Counted from the stretch's first letter, positions 22,735 through 30,366 are shown. The stretch: 40,443 bases of DNA from Vibrio nigripulchritudo ATCC 27043 (GCF_000222685.1 NZ_AFWJ01000212.1:1-40443), one strand, 5' to 3'. A program made the numbers and translations. The notes: generated by a model from the sequence alone, not told the origin.

Positions 22735-23976
22735 ATGGCAAATGTAACTCAATGGGCGTTGCGTGCTGCTGCCACCGTCGCCATCGCCAGCGCAAGCAAC
22801 GTGTACGCGAGTTGTGGAGTGGAGTCGGGTAAAGTAAGCATTCTTTCCAACGACTTCCCTGCATTGCACGCCGTGGCCAACATGGCAGAAACGTGCGCCA
22901 GCGATAAAGTCACGGTGACCAAAAACCAGACGAAAGACCACCGTAATCTTCAGGTAGCGGCACTCAAAGCCAACCCTGCGAAGTATTCAAGCGCTATCGT
23001 CTCCACCAGCTCGATTGTTCCGTTACTTAACGAAGGCTTGGTTCGTCCTTTGGATGATTTAGTGGCTAAATACGGTGCCAGCCTGCAACCTTCTCAGTTG
23101 ATTCGTGTGGATGGCAAAGTCATGGCTGTAGCATTCATGGCGAACAGTCAGCATCTCTTCTACCGCGAAGACATCCTTAAACTGGCTGGCGTAGAGCCGC
23201 CAACAACCTACGACGAACTGATTGCTGCGGCGAAAGTCATTCGCGACAAGGGCATTATGTCTAATCCTATTGCCCTGAACACCAAAACTGGCTGGAACCT
23301 CGGTGAGGAATTCATCAATATGTACTGCGCAACGGGCGGTGATTTCTTTAAAGGCAACAGCGCACAGCCCAATATCAACAACCCGATGGGGGTGAAAGCA
23401 CTGAATACGCTCAAAGCCCTGACGGAACTGTCTAACCCAGACTATCTGACGTTTGATTCCAACGTGACTCAGTCGTTATGGGAAGACGGAAAAGTGGCGT
23501 TTGCCGTGATGTGGGGATCGCGCGGCAGTGCCATCTTAGACGATGAAGGATCTGAGCCAGACATTGTGGCTTCCACTCGTTTAGTCAGTACCCCATCGCT
23601 GGAGAAAGGCGGTTTGCCTGCCACCACATTATGGTGGGATGGCTGGACAGTCTCTAAGAATCTTTCAGACGCAGATGCCGAAGCGACATTCAAAGTGATG
23701 GTTAAGGCCACTTCAACAGAAATGATGAAAGCCAACAGCGAAAAAGCGGTCTGGCTGATTGAAGGCTATCAGCCTAACGATGCGGCTAAAGGGGTTATCG
23801 ACTCTGTGCAAAACAAAGCGCGCCCATACCCAATGCTGCCTTATATGGGGTCGCTTCACTCCGCACTTGGTTCTGAACTGTCCGACTTCCTGCAAGGCAA
23901 AGAGTCCGCAGAACAGGCATTGAAAGATGCCGAAGCCGCTTATACCGCGTCTGCGAAAGAACAAGGGTTCTTGTAA
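22735..23976 (+). CDS. ABC importer periplasmic solute-binding protein
   Basis: A 413-residue family-1 (sugar-type) binding protein. The start at 22735 (AAAGGAG ribosome-binding site) gives a clean signal peptide cut after VYA; the longer frame to 22642 would bury it. The mature protein begins SCGVESG; no lipobox is seen. The N-terminal lobe has STSSIVPLLNEGLVRPLDDL and the C-terminal lobe VAFAVMWGSRGSAILDDEG, as in extracellular binding proteins of CUT1 systems. The ligand cannot be read from the sequence. First gene of the right arm, followed by an intercistronic hairpin that may keep its mRNA abundant. Confidence 0.92.
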   Translation: MANVTQWALRAAATVAIASASNVYASCGVESGKVSILSNDFPALHAVANMAETCASDKVTVTKNQTKDHRNLQVAALKANPAKYSSAIVSTSSIVPLLNEGLVRPLDDLVAKYGASLQPSQLIRVDGKVMAVAFMANSQHLFYREDILKLAGVEPPTTYDELIAAAKVIRDKGIMSNPIALNTKTGWNLGEEFINMYCATGGDFFKGNSAQPNINNPMGVKALNTLKALTELSNPDYLTFDSNVTQSLWEDGKVAFAVMWGSRGSAILDDEGSEPDIVASTRLVSTPSLEKGGLPATTLWWDGWTVSKNLSDADAEATFKVMVKATSTEMMKANSEKAVWLIEGYQPNDAAKGVIDSVQNKARPYPMLPYMGSLHSALGSELSDFLQGKESAEQALKDAEAAYTASAKEQGFL

Positions 23977-23986
23977 TTCACTTCTC

Positions 23987-24023
23987 CCACTCCCTCTCGC
24001 TTGAGAAAAGTCAGAGGGAGTGG
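23987..24023 (+). other. Intercistronic hairpin after the binding-protein gene
   Basis: CCACTCCCTCT (23987-23997) and AGAGGGAGTGG (24013-24023) form a perfect 11-bp stem with a 15-base loop and no T-run. Such hairpins protect the 3' end of binding-protein mRNA. A GTG start at 24020 for the next gene would lie inside the stem and is therefore unlikely. Confidence 0.6.
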
Positions 24024-24046
24024 TGTCTGGCATTGAGGTTATACGT

Positions 24047-25078
24047 ATGCCCCATCGCACTTTTTTGCAGTTTATGTGGCCGTCTCTGACGATCATGATT
24101 CTGTTGATCGCTTTTCCCATCGTCTCCATTTTTGTGCAGTCGCTTTATGTCGAGCACGAGCAAGTGGTGATAGAAACCGAACAGTGTGGTCCTTTTGGCT
24201 GCACCAAAACCACTGCCATCGATTTGGATGCCACCAACAAACTGCGTGAGGAGCAACCGTTAGGACGCTTCAACGGTTTCGGCACCTACACTAACCGAAA
24301 TCATCTGGCGTTTTCCGAAGTGGGCGAAGCGTGGGACAGCTCAGAGTCTCTGTCTGATTTCACCTCGAAACTGCTGAATATGCCGTTTTACAAGGCGCTG
24401 ATTTTTACCCTCAGTTATACCTTTATTGTTACGCCGCTAGTGATTGTTTTGGGGATGCTGGTCGCGCTTGGAGTAAATGCGTTGCCCAAGCTTTTCAAAG
24501 GACCGACGATCTTCTTCTCGCTTCTGCCCATGATTGTTACGCCACTTATCGGTTCGTTGATTCTGTTCTGGATGATCGATGCCGACGGTGTGATTGGCGC
24601 TTCACTGCAAATCTTATTTGATGATCCCGATTTATCGTTGAAAGCGTCACCGACACTCACTTGGATCACCTTGTTTGTGTATGGCGTCTGGCACTCGATT
24701 CCTTTCTCTTTCATCGTGTTTTATGCCGGTTTGCAAACCGTACCAACGGATACGGTTGAAGCGGCGATGATCGACGGGGCATCTCGCTGGGAACGCATTC
24801 GTTATATTGTGATTCCTCATATGGCACCGCTAGTCACATTCGTTGCCCTGATGCAGTTGATGGATAACTTCCGCGTATTTGAACCGATTGTTGGGTTTGC
24901 TGCCGAAGCCAACGCTACCTCGCTAAGCTGGATCATTTATCACGATCTGAAAGAAGGCGACGCACAGCTCTTTGGCTCGGCCGCCGCGACTTCCATGTTA
25001 ACCATTGTGGGTATCGCCATTCTGCTTACCCCTGTACTGATCCGCACCTGGCGTGGATTTAATAAGAAACCCGCGTAG
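24047..25078 (+). CDS. ABC importer permease, MalF-like
   Basis: A 343-residue inner-membrane permease. The first membrane segment (FMWPSLTIMILLIAFPIVS) is followed by a long periplasmic insertion (about residues 30-105) with a Cys pair CGPFGC. Further membrane segments follow and the cytoplasmic EAA loop reads EAAMIDGASRWERIR, which contacts the ATPase. The extended periplasmic part recalls the MalF P2 loop. The start at 24047 follows GAGG and avoids the upstream hairpin. It is six bases from the second permease gene. Function as importer subunit is firm; the substrate is not known. Confidence 0.92.
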   Translation: MPHRTFLQFMWPSLTIMILLIAFPIVSIFVQSLYVEHEQVVIETEQCGPFGCTKTTAIDLDATNKLREEQPLGRFNGFGTYTNRNHLAFSEVGEAWDSSESLSDFTSKLLNMPFYKALIFTLSYTFIVTPLVIVLGMLVALGVNALPKLFKGPTIFFSLLPMIVTPLIGSLILFWMIDADGVIGASLQILFDDPDLSLKASPTLTWITLFVYGVWHSIPFSFIVFYAGLQTVPTDTVEAAMIDGASRWERIRYIVIPHMAPLVTFVALMQLMDNFRVFEPIVGFAAEANATSLSWIIYHDLKEGDAQLFGSAAATSMLTIVGIAILLTPVLIRTWRGFNKKPA

Positions 25079-25089
25079 GAGAAATGCAC

Positions 25090-25971
25090 ATGGAACAAGC
25101 AATAGATAAAAAATCCCCATGGCTGAAAACCGCCTCGATTTTATTTGTGATCGGATGGTTGATTGTGGCGGCAGGACCTTTCCTCTGGACCACCTGGGGC
25201 TCCTTTAAAGTTCAGGGCGATTTCTTTTCAAAGTCTGACTGGATGAACGCCATCTATGGGGTAAAAACTCTGGTCGAAACAGGCAGTGAGTTCACCTTCA
25301 AGGGTTATTACGGCGCATGGGTAGAACAAGGCTTTTGGGTCGCTTCTATAAACACCATGGTCGTGGTGGTTTGTGCGGTGGTGATTTCTCTGACCATTGG
25401 CACATTGGGCGGCTACGCGCTGGCGCGCTCCGGTTTTCGCTATTCATTATGGATTTTGATGATTGCGTTGGTGTTTCGCGCGATGCCACACATCTCCTTG
25501 GTGTCCGGTTACCTGCTGCCCTTCTTCGAATGGAATTTATGGGGGCATTTGCCTACTACGATCATAGTGCTGGTTGCCATCAATCAGCCCTTCACCTTGT
25601 GGATGTTGCATTCGTTCTTTTTGAATATCCCGAAAGACATGGACGAGAGTGCCATGGTGGATGGGTGCACTCGCTTTCAGGCATTTCGTCACGTGATCAT
25701 TCCGGTGATGTGGCCGGGGGTGGTCACGACCGGGCTGTTCAGTTTCTTGCTGGCTTACAACGATTTTGCCGTCACTGGTATGCTGCTCAGCCAGGATAAT
25801 CAGACCATGATTCCGAAGATCGCCAGCTTCCTTGGCACAACTCAGGTAGAAGGCAATGTGATGTTTGCGGTTGCCGCAGTAGTGTCTGCCATGGTGCCTC
25901 TGTTCTTCTTAGTGCTTTTCTTCCAGCGTCAGATTGTATCAGGACTGACCGCTGGCGCAGTGAAAGGCTAA
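25090..25971 (+). CDS. ABC importer permease, MalG-like
   Basis: A 293-residue permease. The first membrane segment is ILFVIGWLIVAAGPFLWTTW. A periplasmic stretch follows (residues about 35-80), then the remaining helices, with the EAA loop ESAMVDGCTRFQAFRHVIIP. The start at 25090 has AGGAG eight bases upstream; the ATG at 25084 would be too close to it. It pairs with the MalF-like permease directly upstream. A solo end of the repeat element at 27068 lies between this gene and the next. Confidence 0.92.
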   Translation: MEQAIDKKSPWLKTASILFVIGWLIVAAGPFLWTTWGSFKVQGDFFSKSDWMNAIYGVKTLVETGSEFTFKGYYGAWVEQGFWVASINTMVVVVCAVVISLTIGTLGGYALARSGFRYSLWILMIALVFRAMPHISLVSGYLLPFFEWNLWGHLPTTIIVLVAINQPFTLWMLHSFFLNIPKDMDESAMVDGCTRFQAFRHVIIPVMWPGVVTTGLFSFLLAYNDFAVTGMLLSQDNQTMIPKIASFLGTTQVEGNVMFAVAAVVSAMVPLFFLVLFFQRQIVSGLTAGAVKG

Positions 25972-25979
25972 CGTTCTAC

Positions 25980-26003
25980 ACCCAAGTGACCTCAAGATTC
26001 AGG
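25980..26003 (+). repeat. Solo end of a Vibrio-type MITE-like repeat
   Basis: ACCCAAGTGACCTCAAGAT (25980-25998) is identical to both ends of the element at 27068-27362; TCAGG after it resembles the right inner end. No partner end is found nearby. It lies in the permease-SnoaL gap, 18 bases before the SnoaL start codon. Confidence 0.7.
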
Positions 26004-26020
26004 TTATATAAGGAAAATTC

Positions 26021-27025
26021 ATGTCATCAGACACTCAAAATGCCAAACAGGTTGTATTGGCATTTTTCAAAGAGCTAGACAACGCCAGCCCAGAAAATGT
26101 GGAGGAAGTACTGGCGCGCCACACCTCAGAACATTACCAATGGCGAGGGTGCCATCCGTTCAATGAAATCAACTCACTGAATGAATTGAGTACATCGTTC
26201 TGGCAGCCATTGAAGCAATCCCTAAAACGTATTCAGCGCCGACAAGACGTGCTGATGGCGGCACAAAACAGTTTGTCCGATGACTCCTCTGTTTGGGTGG
26301 TTTCCATGGGGCACTTAATGGGGCTTTTGGATCAAAACTGGCTCGGGATTCCAGCGACTCATAAGATGGCATTTTTACGCTACTGCGAGTTTCATGAAGT
26401 CTCGAATGGCAAAATTCAACAAACCGCGATGTTCTTTGACATTCCTCATCTGATGGTTCAGGCGGGAGTAAACCCGTTTCCGCCACAAACGGGGGCATTT
26501 ATGGTGCAACCCGGTCCGATGACACACAACGGCGTGATGATTGATACACCGTCACCGGAGGAAAGTGATAAAACACTGGCACTCATTAACAGTATGATCA
26601 GTGATATTGGTAACTGGAAAAATGCGCTGTCTCTGGAGGAAGAACTGGCACTGACGTGGCACGACGACATGATATGGTGGGGACCAGCCGGAATCGGTGC
26701 CAGCTACACCATCGAACGTTACGCCAAACAGCATTCTGGTCCTTTTCGTGAAGCGTTTGATGACCGAATCTTCAACGGGCATATTTGCCGTTTAGCCGAA
26801 GGGGAATTCGGTGGTTTCTTTGGATGGCCAAATCTAACGCTAACCCCAAAAGGCGGCTTTATGGGCATGCCCGCCTTCAATAAACCCGTGGATATGCGAG
26901 TGATCGACATCTACCGACGCGATGGCGACAAACTGGCTGAAAACTGGATTTTCATCGACCTGCTGCATTTCTGGCATCAACAAGGGCTGGATGTTCTTGG
27001 TCGGCTAAATGCAGGAGCAGAATGA
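26021..27025 (+). CDS. Tandem SnoaL/NTF2-like protein
   Basis: A 334-residue protein with two SnoaL-like domains. The first covers about 5-155 (HYQWRGCHPFNEIN, GIPATHKMAFLRYCEF, DIPHLMVQAGVNPF). The second covers about 190-330 (IWWGPAGIGASYTIERYA, GMPAFNKPVDMRVIDIYRR, ENWIFIDLLHFWHQQGLDV). Both parts align with the protein encoded at 18282-19361. The ribosome-binding site is good (AAGGAAAATTCATG). It is the last gene of the right arm, co-transcribed with the importer, which ties these SnoaL proteins to metabolism of the imported substrate. A perfect hairpin at 27046-27066 follows. Confidence 0.84.
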   Translation: MSSDTQNAKQVVLAFFKELDNASPENVEEVLARHTSEHYQWRGCHPFNEINSLNELSTSFWQPLKQSLKRIQRRQDVLMAAQNSLSDDSSVWVVSMGHLMGLLDQNWLGIPATHKMAFLRYCEFHEVSNGKIQQTAMFFDIPHLMVQAGVNPFPPQTGAFMVQPGPMTHNGVMIDTPSPEESDKTLALINSMISDIGNWKNALSLEEELALTWHDDMIWWGPAGIGASYTIERYAKQHSGPFREAFDDRIFNGHICRLAEGEFGGFFGWPNLTLTPKGGFMGMPAFNKPVDMRVIDIYRRDGDKLAENWIFIDLLHFWHQQGLDVLGRLNAGAE

Positions 27026-27045
27026 ATAGAATAGTTTAGTAACCC

Positions 27046-27066
27046 AAGCCAGCGAAATGCTGGCTT
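27046..27066 (+). terminator. Terminator hairpin of the right arm, T-tract displaced
   Basis: AAGCCAGC (27046-27053) and GCTGGCTT (27059-27066) form a perfect 8-bp stem with a 5-base loop. The expected T-run is missing because the repeat element begins two bases later. A pyrimidine-rich tract (TACTTTCTCTTTC) appears right after the element. Confidence 0.55.
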
Positions 27067-27067
27067 C

Positions 27068-27362
27068 ATACCCAAGTGACCTCAAGATACTCGGTTCAGC
27101 GACTTCTCTATTTAAGAATAGGGAACTGGCTTTCAGACAAGACACCGATTTGAAGATCTAGTGGCTCTAAATCAAAAATCGGTAACGCAGTATGAAAGTC
27201 AGTTAAACTCGCCCTTGGGAGCCCATATTCTGTCCCATTTCATCGTCAAAGAACTTGGAAAGGACCAGTCATTCCGCTGCGTTCCTGATTTTGGTATAGA
27301 GAGGCTTGAACTGAAACAGAATATGAGGCTCTGAATCCTGCATCTTGAGGTCACTTGGGTAT
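27068..27362. mobile_element. MITE-like element with long terminal inverted repeats (295 bp)
   Basis: The ends are ATACCCAAGTGACCTCAAGAT, perfect for 21 bp, with partial pairing for about ten more. The ends may include a TA target duplication. Inside is a nested hairpin: AACTGGCTTTCA (27124-27135) with TGAAAGTCAGTT (27193-27204), and ACCGATTT (27144-27151) with AAATCGGT (27176-27183). No credible open reading frame is present. A solo copy of the end lies at 25980. This fits a non-autonomous transposable repeat. Confidence 0.75.
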
Positions 27363-28119
27363 ATACTTTCTCTTTCAAAAACACCCCTTAAATAAAATTT
27401 ATTATTTGGCTTATTAAATACACAATATAAGAGTGGTTAATTGGTAGTTTTAATATTCTGTATTAATAATGCGTTGAAATGAAATTTTTCTAAAAAATAA
27501 AATAGATAAACCTTCAGAATAAAGTCAACATTTATCCATGTATCAAAAAAGAATCAATTTATAAAATAGTTATGAGATCAATTTCAAATATTAAATGGGA
27601 AATAATCTCAATTGATAAATATTAGAACCTTATAAATTATCAATCACTCAAATAAAAAGTCATATAACATACCTGTACACTAAACGTAGAATTCAGTGGG
27701 AGTAATTTCAAAACCCTCTACAAAATACCTGTACAAACCTTTAAAAACAACGCCTTATATAAACATTAAGTTATCGACCACAATTTAAAAATAGAAGTAA
27801 AATCACATTAAGAAACCACCATCAAATTGAATTTCAACTTTGCACTGTGACTTCAATTCCATACAAAAATACCGTTAGTGACAATACTCACAATTAACTA
27901 AATAGAATTTTTAATTTAAACGCCACTCCCCTATTTAAATAACCACCAAATTTAAAAGTCGATAATTAATATCTGACTTTCAATTAGTATTTATTAAATC
28001 AAATCAAACTTAATTATTTACTTTAAAGCTAACCAAAAAACAAGGGAAACTCATTTCATATAGTAAGAATAAATATAATAGTCACTTTGCATTTTTAATA
28101 GCACCAAGAAAAAAGCACA
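27363..28119. other. AT-rich gene-free stretch
   Basis: About 750 bases with very low GC and no coding frame, tRNA or rRNA recognised. It contains two copies of TACCTGTACA (27670-27679 and 27726-27735) and a TTGATAAAT stretch near 27613. The composition is that of an H-NS-silenced regulatory region, which is an inference. Confidence 0.5.
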
Positions 28120-28256
28120 CCAGACTGACGCCAGTGCAAGGGAAGGCGTCGGTCAGTGTATCGCTTGCAGTTAGTTAAGCTGTCTCTGCAGGCTTCGTTT
28201 AGAAAGTCAGGTACGACTTTCTGAGTAACAAGTCTATGTAGAAAGGAAATAATAAA
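28120..28256 (+). promoter_or_regulatory. Structured 5' leader of the protease gene
   Basis: Unlike the AT-rich stretch before it, this segment can form several stems: GACGCC (28127-28132) with GGCGTC (28145-28150), ACTGAC (28124-28129) with GTCAGT (28152-28157), and a perfect AGAAAGTC/GACTTTCT hairpin (28201-28222). The ribosome-binding site AAAGGAAATAATAAAATG follows. An RNA regulatory element or a protein operator are both possible. Confidence 0.4.
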
Positions 28257-29252
28257 ATGAAAGGAAAAAACAGCCTGCTTACCGCGCTGTTCGTTACAGC
28301 CTTAGGCATGGCACAAGTCCAGGCTGCAGAACCAAGTGTGGAACCGAGAATAATTGGCGGGTCAACCGTCAACCATTCCACCGTGCCGTACCAAGTTGCG
28401 TTAGTCTCATCGGGGCGGCAATTTTGTGGCGGTACTCTGATTTCACCTCAGTGGGTACTGACCGCGGCACACTGTGTGGAACGATCATCCGCTGGCTCGG
28501 TGCAGATTCGAATTGGTGCATCAGACCTGAGAACGTCGCAAGGGGAAACACATCAGGTTTCGAGAATTTATGTCCACGAAAACTGGACAGGTAGTCTGGC
28601 AAACGGAAACGATATTGCGTTGCTTCGATTGTCCAGCAACGTAAGTTCCGCTTATACACCAGCGAAACTGCCAACTCCTCAAATCAAAGCCAGCCTGGCT
28701 GCTCCGGGTCAGAGCCTGAAAGTATCTGGCTGGGGCAGAACCAGCCGCAATTCCAACGCCGGAAGCCCGGTACTGAAGGCGACGAACCTGGAAGTGGTGA
28801 CCAATTCTGAATGTACCAGCCTGATGAACGGCATTTCCGTATCTGGCGCTTACATATGTGGTTACGACCGTTCGTCTACCTCATGTAACGGCGACAGTGG
28901 CGGTCCTTGGGTTGCCCGTTCTGGCAGCGACTATTACGTTTTCGGCGCAGTTAGCTGGGGGCTGGAAAACTGTACATCCGCAACCGCCTTTACTGACGTG
29001 ACGGATTACGTTTCCTGGATCACCCAGAAATCAGGAATCACACCTGATGGCGGTGGTACAACACCTCCTCCACCACCGCCGCCAGCGGATGAGTGTGCTG
29101 GTGTAGGTCAATGGGATCCGTACAAGTTCTACTATGTAGGTGATCGCGCTGTAGTGAATGGCTTCCTGTTCGAGTCTAACTACAACCAGTGGGGCTACAA
29201 CCCATACTACGATTACTGGGGAATCTGGTCGTTTATTAAGACCTGTAATTAA
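28257..29252 (+). CDS. Secreted S1-family serine protease with C-terminal binding module
   Basis: A 331-residue protein. A signal peptide ends near residue 23 (VQA), a short propeptide ends at Arg31, and the mature protease begins IIGGS. The catalytic triad is His72 (TAAHC), Asp119 (NDIALL) and Ser214 (GDSGGP). The residue at the bottom of the S1 pocket (chymotrypsin number 189) is Thr208, not the Asp of trypsin. The positions equal to 216 and 226 look like Gly and Thr, which favours small or hydrophobic residues. A Pro-rich linker (about 268-277) leads to a Cys-flanked, Trp/Tyr-rich module (C280 to C330), similar in style to CBM5/12 chitin-binding domains. Confidence 0.9.
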   Translation: MKGKNSLLTALFVTALGMAQVQAAEPSVEPRIIGGSTVNHSTVPYQVALVSSGRQFCGGTLISPQWVLTAAHCVERSSAGSVQIRIGASDLRTSQGETHQVSRIYVHENWTGSLANGNDIALLRLSSNVSSAYTPAKLPTPQIKASLAAPGQSLKVSGWGRTSRNSNAGSPVLKATNLEVVTNSECTSLMNGISVSGAYICGYDRSSTSCNGDSGGPWVARSGSDYYVFGAVSWGLENCTSATAFTDVTDYVSWITQKSGITPDGGGTTPPPPPPPADECAGVGQWDPYKFYYVGDRAVVNGFLFESNYNQWGYNPYYDYWGIWSFIKTCN

Positions 29253-29267
29253 TAACCAGTCGACTAT

Positions 29268-29294
29268 ACCGGGCATTTCAGATGCCCGGTTTTT
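29268..29294. terminator. Rho-independent terminator after the protease gene
   Basis: ACCGGGCAT (29268-29276) pairs with ATGCCCGGT (29282-29290) around a 5-base loop, followed by TTTTT. It lies 15 bases after the protease stop and touches the end of the convergent GFA gene. Confidence 0.85.
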
Positions 29295-29703
29295 ACATTT
29301 TTGGCATACCTCCAAATTTGGGCAGCTCATCTGGCATGTGATCCCAGGAAGCGCCGCTGTCGGAATAAACCACCATGCTTGGCTGGAATTGTTCAAGGTC
29401 GTCTAAACTGCCCGCTCGAATAAACTCCATCTCCTGCATACCAGAGTTTTCCGCATAAATGTGACTCCCACACTTTGGACAAAACCCTCTACGGATCATG
29501 TTTCCACTATCTGCTTCTTTCTCGTGAAAAGCCATTTCCCCGTAAAACGTAATACTTCCTCTTGGTACTGCGATGTTAGACATGTGGCCAGAGCCACTAA
29601 TTTTCTGACAGTCCTTGCATTGACAATGACCGCCCATAATTGCTTCTGAATTGCATTCATAGCGAACATGTCCACATAGACACCGCCCTGTTAATTTGCT
29701 CAT
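29293..29703 (-). CDS. GFA/CENP-V-family zinc protein
   Basis: A 136-residue protein with the complete GFA cysteine pattern: C8 and C10, C27, C29 and C32, and C75 and C78, which bind zinc. The family is named for glutathione-dependent formaldehyde-activating enzyme; most members have no proven reaction and may handle S-glutathione adducts. The ribosome-binding site is strong (AAGGAGAGGTGTCATG). The gene is divergent from an HxlR regulator, and a long inverted repeat lies between them. Control by that regulator, perhaps in response to electrophiles or aldehydes, is inferred. Confidence 0.88.
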   Translation of the reverse strand: MSKLTGRCLCGHVRYECNSEAIMGGHCQCKDCQKISGSGHMSNIAVPRGSITFYGEMAFHEKEADSGNMIRRGFCPKCGSHIYAENSGMQEMEFIRAGSLDDLEQFQPSMVVYSDSGASWDHMPDELPKFGGMPKM

Positions 29704-29741
29704 GACACCTCTCCTTGTTTGTTCATGTGAACGGTTGGCTC

Positions 29742-29804
29742 AGTTACTTACGAAATTGAAGTATCTTTAACATTAAATAAGTCACTTCAATTTTGCAAGT
29801 AACT
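29742..29804. promoter_or_regulatory. Long inverted repeat, probable HxlR operator pair
   Basis: Two 21-bp arms (29742-29762 and 29784-29804) are inverted copies agreeing at 19 of 21 positions, 21 bp apart. Each arm starts AGTTACTT on its outer side and ends ATTGAAGT on its inner side. They fill the gap between the GFA gene and the HxlR regulator. Confidence 0.7.
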
Positions 29805-29849
29805 TTTTTATACTCCGAAGAACACATAATTTATGCATGGAGGCACCTT

Positions 29850-30239
29850 TTGAGTAACACTAGTTCGAGTAGCGAACCTGCATTTTTGCGTTCTGGATGC
29901 CCGATTGTTAACGGGTTAGATATCTTTGGTGACAAGTGGACACTTGTGGTTCTGAGGGACTTGCACTGCGGTAAAAAGACTTATGGTGAACTGGCTGATT
30001 CACCAGAACATATCCCGACAAACCGACTGGCAGAGAGACTAAAAAAACTGGAGTCAGAAGGGCTTATCACCAAAGAGCTTTATCAGGAACGTCCAAAACG
30101 CTACCAATATTTGCTTACAGACAAAGGCATGGAAATATTGCCGATCCTTCAAGCCATTTCTCGCTGGAGTAACAAGCATATCGATGGAACCTGGATTCCT
30201 CCTCAATGGTTCATGGATAAAGAGATCCCTCCTAAATAA
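29850..30239 (+). CDS. HxlR-family transcriptional regulator
   Basis: A 129-residue winged-helix regulator. The N-terminal Cys17 sits in the family hallmark GCPIVNGLDIFGDKWT, a redox- or electrophile-sensing position in several HxlR proteins. The recognition helix and wing follow (PTNRLAERLKKLESEGLI, PKRYQYLLTDKG). The start is TTG at 29850, chosen because GGAGG lies seven bases upstream. A longer TTG frame from 29793 would cover the operator repeat. It is divergent from the GFA gene, the likely target, and has a strong terminator downstream. Confidence 0.88.
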   Translation: MSNTSSSSEPAFLRSGCPIVNGLDIFGDKWTLVVLRDLHCGKKTYGELADSPEHIPTNRLAERLKKLESEGLITKELYQERPKRYQYLLTDKGMEILPILQAISRWSNKHIDGTWIPPQWFMDKEIPPK

Positions 30240-30272
30240 GAAGTTTAAATTCTAATTCAAATACCTGAATCC

Positions 30273-30300
30273 AATGCCTGACTCCGTCAGGCATTTTTTA
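30273..30300 (+). terminator. Rho-independent terminator of the HxlR gene
   Basis: AATGCCTGAC (30273-30282) and GTCAGGCATT (30286-30295) form a perfect 10-bp stem with a 3-base loop, followed by TTTTA and further Ts. Confidence 0.9.
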
Positions 30301-30366
30301 TTTTTCAAAGAGTTAGATTCGCCCAAGATCCTCACTTTTCCGTCCCAACATCGCTATTAACATTTT

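Noticed and set aside
24020-24046. GTG start at 24020 for the MalF-like permease
   Set aside because: It falls in the intercistronic stem and has no properly spaced ribosome-binding site; ATG at 24047 fits better.
27199-27384. A 61-residue frame inside the MITE-like element
   Set aside because: It runs across the inverted-repeat end, has no ribosome-binding site or recognisable domain, and looks like chance.
27606-27625. LuxR/HapR-type quorum-sensing operator upstream of the protease
   Set aside because: Only one half (ATTGATAAAT) matches; the second half is poor and it is more than 600 bases from the gene.
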